Assembly: GCA_003864495.1 (NCBI GenBank)
Contig: ML133386.1
Location: 620,001-684,000 of the forward strand
DNA from: Nemopilema nomurai
Lineage: Eukaryota; Cnidaria; Scyphozoa; Rhizostomeae; Rhizostomatidae
Reading direction: 5' to 3'
DNA length: 64,000 bases
Position numbers and translations under genes: made by a program. The notes below the pieces were generated by a model. The model ran no database searches and was not told the DNA's origin. It saw nothing but the letters and a program-made list of their open reading frames with translations. This document shows, one piece after another, positions 49,179 through 64,000 of the stretch. Every line of letters begins with the position of its first letter. Within the stretch, counting starts at the first letter, position 1.

Positions 49179-50680
49179 ATGGACAGTATTGGAAAAGAGT
49201 GCGGTGCTCTGAAACATGAATATGACAATTGTTTCAACAAATGGTACTCGGAAAAATTTTTAAAAGGAAATGTTGACGCTTCTGTTGAAACCGTTCCTTG
49301 TGAAGAGCTTTTTAAAACATACAGGGAGTGTGTGATGGTAAGTTGAGTGAGCCCATTTTTTCTATGCATTTGTCCATTGCAATGTTCATTTAAATATTGT
49401 TAAGCAAATTGTATTACGTTTTTCTCGTACTGAACAGGTAGTGTTCACCATTTACGCGTAACAAAGTACCTAATAATTGGGGCCAGGTGAGTTCAAAGGT
49501 CTTGGGCAAGAGGCGCAAATCCTTCTCGGCCGGTAAAGTACGGCAAAAAGTTCAAACATCAATTGCATACAAATTTTTTAAAAGAGTAAATGTACTTTAA
49601 AGGTCTTTTATAAGTAAAATCAAAGGTCTTTGTGTCTATTTTTTATATGTCTATTTAAATTTATCTGTTACAATATGAAAGTTTTTTAGAAATTATTCAA
49701 AACTAGAAGAGCATTATGTAATTTTCAAAATGTTGGTATGCTCTTGGCCTAGAAGTTGATCTGATGACAGCTGTGTATTTGGCCTCTAAGTTTCATCACA
49801 ATCTTCTGGCAGTTTACTTGTGCTGATGGAAGACTTGATGATCCCAGCCAGCCAATTCACAATTTCTCATTGTAGTTTTGGCCTGGCTACTCTATGTGTT
49901 CATAAACTTACAGGTATTACAACAGATGTAATAATTAATCTCTTCTAAAAGATATGGTCGCAAAATGATATGAAAAATGATATTAAGCAGGCCATATTTA
50001 TATTTAAGACCTTACTGGGAAAATTTTGAAGGTGCCTGTTCAATCACTTTAGGTGTCGGTGGAGTACAGTTAAAAGTCTTTGATGATCGAGAAGAATTTA
50101 CTTCAAGTAGTAAACCAATGAAGATGTACACATTGGTTTTCCTACCTGGGTTGGGGGTTTGGGAGCATGGTTCACAATTTTTGAAAGTTGGTCAGAAAAT
50201 TTACGGATGGCTGGTAAATATTATGGGTTGTTGGTAGATGCGAATCTTGACTTTATATAGTATACTGGCGTGTATCAAAAACTATCCAATCTAAATCAAG
50301 GAAATAATGAGCAACAGAAAGGGTGACTTTACCCCAAAGGAACTGAGACTTTTATAAGAACGTGTATAAACAAAATAGGTAGTGTGGCTGTAGTGATGTG
50401 AGCCAAAGTGGTGAGAGAAAGCTTGGAAGAATGTCAAAAACAGGTTTTGAAGGCTTTGAATGTATGTGAATTGGTTTCCCATAAGGTCCCATTTCTAAAA
50501 TTAAATATCTGCAAACGATGTTCTCTGCTTGTACATTTTGCTCAGCACAAGTCCTATATTTGAGTAATCAGTTATGTTTCTTTTTAGGATGCCATGAAAG
50601 AGAAAAATATGAACATCGAAGAAGTGATGAAACAAGTATTAGAAACAAATGAGGAAAAGGAATCAAATGGGCAAGACTAA
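49179..50680 (+). CDS. TRIAP1: TRIAP1 (p53CSV / Mdm35-like) twin CX9C protein
   Basis: Two exons, 49179-49337 and 50588-50680, joined in phase 0, give 83 residues. The protein begins [18 protein letters not shown] and contains two CX9C motifs ([11 protein letters not shown] and [11 protein letters not shown]). Between them is [12 protein letters not shown], which matches the family core FNRWF-EKFLKG. TRIAP1/Mdm35 is imported into the mitochondrial intermembrane space by the Mia40 disulfide relay and pairs with PRELI proteins to shuttle phosphatidic acid. Human TRIAP1 has 76 residues, so the length fits. An in-frame ATG at 49095 would add 28 residues without family similarity; 49179 aligns with the known N-terminus and has a good context. 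Confidence 0.92.
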
Positions 50681-52894
50681 ATATTTTTACCACAGATGGG
50701 ATGGTATTTATCTGAAATTTGAAAATATAACCTAGAGTTGGAAAGTCCCAGTTTTCCTTAAAAAACTGGACTGAAAAGTGAAGTACCTGCATACATGAAT
50801 ATGAAGCTATGGTAATTTCAAAGCAGGTCCTCTTACAATAATCACCACTTTTGGAGGTTCATAGATTCCAATGAAAGAAGGATTTTGTTATCTGATACCA
50901 TAGAGGGACATTCATGAAAAATCTAAATGTTTTTTCACCGCTTAACTAGAGTGCCAAGAGAGAACAATTGTTTGTGTTAGCCACATTTACTGATAAGATG
51001 TGTTATCCTTGATGAAGATCAACTTTATTTCTAATAATTATGCAGTGTAGTATTGAAGATGATTTAAAAGTTTTAAAATTTTAAAAATGTATGTTAAAAT
51101 TTCTTATCGAGTGCTAAGTTTTTATATTCCTTGACAAATTGACACTTGAGGTAATGCTGATAAGCATTCTGTTGTTTTTTCTCTTTGAATTGAAGAATTT
51201 ATAAGTCTAAATCCTTTTTGGAAGTTGCTTCAATTATGTTACAATCTTTGTAATATTTTCCATAAGCATCATGTAAAAATTTACCAAAACGATTTGATTT
51301 GATTATTAAAGTTCCTTAGATGTTTGCCCTTTCCCTTCAATCAATGGAAATATGACTTTTTGCATGTTAACCGAGACCATTAACGAGAAGGTCTCAAGCG
51401 CAGGAGCACAGATTTTTGTTTTGAAGGTTTCAAATTTTCTTTAATTGGAAAATGGGGCAAAGCATTTCAGGTTGAGACAAGGGCAGCCACTTAACTTATT
51501 ATAAGGGATGGGGGGGGGGGGGGGGGAGGTGAAACTTTTGAGATAATATTGAGGCAGATGATTACAATTTAAATGCAATGATAAAGTACATTTTCATTCT
51601 CGAAAAGGTCCAGTTAACCTTGCCTTCCAAGAAATATAAGTTTGTCCATATTTTGTTTACGTTTACTCGCCAACCCCATGGTTTTATTGAAAATAGTATC
51701 TCCTTAGAAAGAGCTGACAACTGTTTTATGTTCCAACAAGTCACAAAAACAACTGAGCGCTAGAATCTCAGGTATTTCAGCCACCCTGAGGGCTGGGCTC
51801 GAAAAATGCTGTTTACGAAAATAGAATGTGTTCATGTTTGAATACCCAAACTGTTCTTTGATAAAAGCCTGTAATACAAGATTTGACGCTTGTGCAACCG
51901 AAAAATCTTTCGAATTTCTTATTGTTATCCAGATCTGGGAAAAATAACTGGCGTGTAGACAGTTCTATGACTCGTGCACATGCACCTGGAAAAATTGTCA
52001 TAAAGGGATACATTTTTCAGAAAAGCCATTATCCCTATTGGTGCAAGCGGGCTTAGTTTGGTAAAATAGTATAAATAGTAATGACTTTGGTGAAACTACC
52101 AAATCGAAACTAGTAAGGGCTAAGAATGATGTTTATTGATTTATGAGGACCCACCATGGTTGGGTTGGACTCGAAAACTTTTTGAAATATGGCTAAAAAT
52201 GCGCCTCCCAGACTGAATATAACAAATTACTATACCACTCAGTATAGAAAATTCGATGGTTGTCAGAAAAACATTGATTGATATTGACATTTATGAAAAG
52301 TCTGAAGGGGAACTTGTCTTGCTAGAATTCTCATATTCATTACAATCCAAAATTGTGCTAGCCGCATAATTTCATAAAATGGAAAAAATGAAGGTGTTGT
52401 AACGGGGCCGACAGGAGACGCATTTCCAGGAGGATGCTGTCTTCACGCCTGCGTCACTATTGGTTTCCATGGTGCCGTTATGTTCTCAGAAAATACGTGT
52501 TTGTTTGGACAGATTGTTTAATCAGCTTTCAAAGTATCGCACATTGTACGCTAGCACTTGAATTCATTGTTAGCAACAAATGCTCTGTCCTAACATTCCC
52601 TAAAAATAAGGAAAAGGGGAATGGCCCTTGGGTTTGCTTCTGAGTTTTCTGCAGTTTTTATGCTTTTCTTGATTTCCACGGCCGAAAAAGTGCCCTAAAA
52701 GTTATACTGTCTGGATTTGATAAACTTTTCACATACTGTCAACAAAGTTTAAGCTGTAAATTAACTACTGAATGCTTTACTCACGAAAACAATTTGCACC
52801 AAACCTGCCACAGGGGACCTGGAAACGATTATCATCAAGAGTGGTGGTGTTATGAATAGGCACTTGGTGCAAACTCACGGCGGATAGGACGGTG
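50681..52894. other. TRIAP1 3' region and intergenic sequence
   Basis: A possible polyadenylation signal ATTAAA lies at 51305. A run of 17 G lies at 51510-51526. No other gene is recognised on either strand before the CD164-like start. Confidence 0.5.
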
Positions 52895-59540
<6,646 letters not shown>

Positions 59541-60895
59541 TTTGTATATGTTTATTAAGATGACACAATTCAATCTTAGAGCTGGCCTTACAGTTGCTAG
59601 TTTGGAATATATTGAAGTTTTAAGCACATTGATTTAAATGTTTCCTTTTTTGTGATGATATTATTTAAAGCCACAGTTTAGAAAAATGAAACGCTTTTTA
59701 GCTCTTCACCCAATATCCAATCATTTATGTGGTAAATTTGTCATCTTATTTCATTTCAAATTCATATATTACACACCCATTGACATATTTTATGACACAA
59801 GATAATACTTAGACAAAGAACACAATTACCAAATTTTTGCTAAAAATTTATGTTGTAAGCATGTCCTGTTAGACTCTGTAGCTTGTTGTGTGGAAAACAA
59901 ATCTCCATTTTGCTAATTTTGCTGCCTTAGAGTTATTGGTGTAAGGAGTACTAAAATAGTTCCGTTTCTATCAGAAGCATGCAAACTGTATTTGGAGTTG
60001 TTATTGTGGCACATTGTCATTTGAGTCAACATTATATGCTTTGTTTCTCTCGAAAACTTGATGTATTGATAAGAACCCTAAGAAAAATTTGTTCTGTAAA
60101 AACCACTGTTGAATCAGTAATGCACTTATCATTTCCTATTGCCCTGGCCACCACGGGATAGGCAGGGCCGATGCAGGGTCATTCGCGTTGTTCTCTTATG
60201 AGAGCGAGCGAGCTATTTGGATGAAATATGTTAAAAATTTCTCCGTGAACCCAAGTCTACTTTGTCAACACAGATGTGAGCTTCGGAACAAGCAAGTTGC
60301 CCCGACCCCCATGGCAAAAATTTCCAGTGAACAAAGACGAATGGACCCACCTATCCTGGGGTGGGGGGTCGGTGCGATAAAATGATAGGTGCATAAGGCT
60401 ACCAAAGACTTCTGAAGAGCTCTCTACATGGCAATTTTCTAAAGCTGTCAAAAATAAAGGAATTTAATTTTTGCTGCTATTAGCAGCCTGCTAATACTAT
60501 AATTTCACTGTTGATTTGCCATCATTGAGTCTTAACCAATTTTACTTTCTGTTTTGCAGTATTTAGGTAGGATAAAGCTGTTTTTAAGTAGAATAAAGCT
60601 TCTGTTTGTCATACAAGCGAACATAAGGTTACCCTCAGCCTATTCTGATATTAGGTTAAAACACCAAACCATTCTGCTGCTTTGGACTGAATTAATGCTA
60701 TTGTAAAGCCTCTTACAAAACATCCGCACATGTAATTATTTTTAAAGGAAAATTCTGCTGGTAGAAGCAGGAATTAACTTAATCTTGTGCAAAATTTCTT
60801 GATTAAGTGTGAATTCTTGCTGCATATTCAAAGAAACATAAAGAACAAGTTTAGGTCTGCGTTGAGGTCTTCTTTGGAGGCAGAGAACTCCATTG
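59541..60895. other. Convergent intergenic region between the CD164-like gene and PFN4
   Basis: Holds the CD164-like 3' untranslated region and, on the other strand, the PFN4 3' region. No other gene recognised. Confidence 0.5.
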
Positions 60896-62692
60896 TCATT
60901 TTCCTTTTTCTCTGAAATAATCAGCTGAAAAAAATAAAAAAAATTCATTTGGCTTGTTCAAAAGGCTTTTTGTAAAGACAACAAAGTTTCTAAAGTACAG
61001 GATGCTACATGACTGCCAAATTTGAATGATGTTTTAAAAATTAATGGTGCTTTTCATAATTCATTAATGACAATCAAGCTTCCTTTGTAGGTGGTGTTGC
61101 AAATTTATTCTGTAAGTGGACAACTGGTTTTTGAAAAAAAATAACTTCTACAGCTAGATCAACATTTTTTATTTGATTGGGGGATTTGGGAAAACCACAT
61201 GGCTTTCAGAAGTGATTTCCCATTTTCTAATGCTTAATATTTAAGCATGTGTGGTAACTTTCAAATAGCAGATGCAAAATGTTGTGCCCAACAAGCAGGA
61301 TGAAGACCAACCTTCCTTCAATAATTGAGGTATCAGCTACTAATTTGTTTTCCAAACTGGTTCTGTAGTTATAAATTGTGAATGTGTCAAAGCTGCTATG
61401 CTATGTGAGTGTGCATTCAACTTGAGTTTAATGACATGAAATTCACAATGCATTGGGTTATGTTGTCTATTTTCCAGTTCTGCCTACAAGAAATGGTAGA
61501 GATGGGATCTTTACTAAAGCACATACTCACCAAGTTTCTCCATAGCTTCTACGCATATGCTTTGGTACATATCTTTGTTGTAGGTACCAACAAGAATCAA
61601 TGATGCAGTTTTAACAAGAATCAATCCTGTGTCATCCTAAGAACAAAAAAACTAGTAATGTATCACAGAAAAGGTGATAAAAAGTACATTTTGCAGATCA
61701 TCTGCAAGTTTACTCATTAAATTCATTAAGAACATTTTTAAAAAGCATTTGATAAAACTAGCAATGATTTGTTGGAAACTTTCTGACTTTTCTTGATTTT
61801 CTTGCTTTAACTTCTTGCTTTATTTTCTTGCTTTATTTTCTTGCTTTATTTTCTTGCTTTATTTTCTTGCTTTTTTTCTTGCTTTATCTTCTTGCCATAT
61901 TTTCTTGCTTTATTCCATTGCTTCATTTTCTAGTATTTTTGATTTCTGATGATATTGGCTTTATTGTAATATTATAGTTATTGAGGAGGTACAGTCAGAA
62001 TGAAACACCTCAAGTAAACTTATTTTGTTCAAGAAAAGCTATTGATAATATGACAACGAGTTAAAATGAAAAGGTACTTGTTATGTAACGGCAGCTACCT
62101 TTTTTGCATAAATCGAAAACTTGTCTGCACGGACACATTTATATTTAGTTCCATGCAGCTGAACCCCATCATCTCTTGTCTGAGTTGGATGCCTAAAAGC
62201 TTCAACCAGGTCTTCTATGTCGGAAGTCGAGAGCTAGGACGAAAATACTTGCAGGCATCACATTAAGCATGAAAGCTATTTTATAAGCTAATAATTAATT
62301 TTCGTATATTTGAAACAAGATTCAAAATAGCTTACTACATTTTGATAAAAGTACTTGTCTTTATTATTATGGTTGAATTTTGAATTACCAGTGTGAATTT
62401 GCTTGAGATTGAAGCTTATTAATGACAGAACGATTGTATACGATGTAAAAATTTGGCTAGGACAAGGTCTGTCTCTGTATCTTTGAAAGTGCTTAGAATT
62501 TGACTATTGATATACTTTGTAGTGTGCATTTTCAAGATATGTTAAGGTGTAAGCATATTTTAATAACATGCTTACTGAAAAGCCACTTGAGCTTGCTCGC
62601 AATGAAAAATCCTTTTTCCGTACAATTGCACAGTTGTCTACATTACATGTAGCAATTAGCGAATCTTGCAAGAGACTTTGTAGTTGATTCAT
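60896..62692 (-). CDS. PFN4: Profilin-4, four exons
   Basis: Minus-strand exons 62576-62692, 62099-62233, 61531-61636 and 60896-60924 join in phases 0/0/1 to 128 residues, close to human PFN4 (129). It begins MNQLQSLLQDSLIATCNVDN. Exon 2 contains GTKYKCVRADKFSIYAKK and exon 3 VKTASLILVGTYNKDMYQSI, then CVEAMEKL. The last nine codons complete the C-terminal helix (ADYFREKGK). The CVRAD...YAK and YxSICVEA blocks are typical of profilin-4, a divergent profilin that in vertebrates is testis-enriched, with weak or no actin and poly-proline binding. Splice sites are GTAAGC, GTAGCT and GTGAGT with AG acceptors. The gene is head-to-head with the next gene. Confidence 0.92.
61788..61930. repeat. 13-bp minisatellite in PFN4 intron 2
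   Basis: About ten copies of TTTTCTTGCTTTA with variants. Confidence 0.85.
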
Positions 62693-62905
62693 AATTCCCT
62701 TAGATTATCTACTTTGAGAATTAAATAAAATCCAAGTTCACTTGTTTTGAATCTCAGTCTGAAATCGAGGCGTTGTAAATACAACGCGGTATCCACGGGT
62801 CGCTGTTGCTATGATGAGGACGTCCTTTGGCAGTTTCTCCTATTTCTTTAGAACGTGCACTTTCGCATACAAGGAAGTTTAATTATAAAAAGATTGACAT
62901 ATAAA
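62693..62905. promoter_or_regulatory. Putative bidirectional promoter between PFN4 and the next gene
   Basis: 213 bases separate the PFN4 ATG (minus strand) from the ATG at 62906 (plus strand). The interval holds a locally GC-richer core at about 62765-62830. No TATA box placed. Confidence 0.45.
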
Positions 62906-63025
62906 ATGTTAACCAATCGGCCAAGGACTGCTGCTTGCTCAGGGACTGTGAGCATTCACTTCTCACAGCCACTGGAGGAGATATTGCACGACAAAACTGG
63001 TCATAGGCAAAACCCGTCAAGGAAG
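62906..63025 (+). CDS. First coding exon of an unrecognised gene (continues beyond the window)
   Basis: Forty codons from ATG (MLTNRPRTAACSGTVSIHFS, then QPLEEILHDKTGHRQNPSRK) end in phase 0 at a consensus donor GTAAGC at 63026. Codon composition is typical of a gene and differs from the flanks. No family recognised. Divergence from PFN4 over a short interval supports a genuine transcription start. No second exon was identified before the window ends. Confidence 0.5.
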
Positions 63026-63434
63026 GTAAGCTCTGGGGGTTATGACAGTTTCACAATGTATACCAATACTGAAATATCATTTAAAATGCGACAGCAACAA
63101 GTTGCACAAACTAGCAGAAAATGATGGCTGGTTGTATCAAAGCTGATCAGCAGGCCGTTCTATAAAATGCGCCATTTTGGCAAATGAGCAGGCGGCCAGC
63201 CCATGCAGGTTGTTTACATTTTTAAACAGCGATGCTTTTGTTTTTTGAAAGTATGTTTCGCTTGTTTATTCGCTACAATACTTTACATGTTAGGCTGGAT
63301 AGTCCTGGGTTGAATCCATATAGTTTTTACACTGGGATTGAAGGGAAGGGAAGCTAAAATGTTGGTAATTAGACTACTTACACTGTTTACGTCGCAGGAA
63401 AAAATGGGGCTTGTTGGTGTGGTACTTTTCACTA
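63026..63434 (+). other. Intron of the divergent gene, no other feature seen
   Basis: No coding segment, RNA gene or repeat recognised up to the inverted-repeat element at 63439. Confidence 0.4.
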
Positions 63435-63438
63435 TCAT

Positions 63439-63867
63439 TACACGCTTTTTTATAAGGAACCTACCTCAAGGCCTAGTTCCAAAAGTTCCTTATTCGTAGA
63501 CCTCAAATCATCAGATTCTAGTACCAAAAGTTCCTTAAGTTCTCACTTTCGGTGTTTTGACTACAATAAGCCTTAACACTTAATAGAGAGAGGGGCGAGA
63601 CAGCATATGCGGAAACTACTCAACGAAGCATTTAACACACGAATAGCAAACAATCTATGCGATTATTGGTTACAAATGAATGGAACCGGCTTTTTAGTTC
63701 TTGATACTTGCAGTTATAAAAAATTTTCAAATCAAAAAGTTCCTTAGGGATTTCGTTTTTAGTAGTATATTAAGTTCTTATTAGGATAACTTATTAAGTT
63801 CTTTAAATATTTCGGCCTTCTACATGTAGGTTCCTTATAAAGTGGTTCCTTATAAAAAAAGCGTGTA
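63439..63867. mobile_element. 429-bp terminal-inverted-repeat element (MITE-like)
   Basis: The left end TACACGCTTTTTTATAAGGA(ACC) is matched by the right end, reverse complement, with one extra A in the A/T run. TCAT flanks both ends (63435-63438 and 63868-63871) as a likely 4-bp target-site duplication; a TA duplication (tc1/mariner style) is the alternative. The interior holds several AAGTTCCTTA subterminal repeats and no coding capacity, so it depends on transposase from elsewhere. Confidence 0.8.
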
Positions 63868-64000
63868 TCATTTCATCCTGAGTAAATCTAATGCTTGACC
63901 TTGCTATCTCCCTATGGGGCCAAGCCCAAGTTTTCCAGGAGAGGCTCCAGCACCACACTATGCCTGATTAACTCAGTGCTATGGTGGAGCAGAATTTGTA

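Overview
The window is animal nuclear DNA. Genes are split by GT-AG introns (one GC-AG), intergenic space is AT-rich, and several introns hold other genes or short inverted-repeat elements. Intronless class A GPCR genes, short introns and the mix of families suggest a cnidarian, probably a coral or sea anemone. That is inference; no species-specific marker was found.

Layout. (1) About 0.7-48 kb, + strand: one large gene for an actin-binding cytoskeletal protein with two calponin-homology (CH) domains followed by spectrin-type repeats. I rebuilt 38 phase-consistent exons (37 well supported, one tentative), giving about 2001 residues. It ends in a short basic Cys/Trp-rich tail, not a membrane-spanning KASH tail. 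An alternative first exon (705-732), an internal alternative start (33126) and a possible early terminal exon (29750-29844) are visible. (2) Its 10.4-kb fourth intron holds two intronless GPCR genes on the opposite strand (7353-8372 and 13133-14119). They are nearly identical over the first third and diverged after it. It also holds a decayed LINE. (3) Its 9.1-kb fifth intron holds 21 tandem copies of a 312-313 bp unit. Each copy carries a 73-nt tRNA-like sequence on the - strand, and the whole array is bounded by a perfect 10-bp direct repeat like a target-site duplication. (4) 49.1-50.7 kb: TRIAP1 (Mdm35-like), two exons. (5) 52.9-59.5 kb: a CD164/endolyn-like sialomucin, four exons, with an eight-unit polyubiquitin gene inside its last intron on the same strand. 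Units 4-6 of the polyubiquitin carry five 1-nt homopolymer indels. (6) 60.9-62.7 kb, - strand: profilin-4 (PFN4), four exons. (7) From 62.9 kb, + strand: the first coding exon of an unrecognised gene, head-to-head with PFN4 across 213 bp. (8) 63.4-63.9 kb: a 429-bp terminal-inverted-repeat element.

The genes do not form a pathway. The CH/spectrin-repeat protein and profilin-4 are both cytoskeletal, TRIAP1 acts in mitochondrial lipid transfer, CD164 is endolysosomal or cell-surface, and ubiquitin is housekeeping or stress-related. The most unusual object is the tRNA-like tandem array, which looks like one inserted unit amplified in place, or inserted already as a tandem array.
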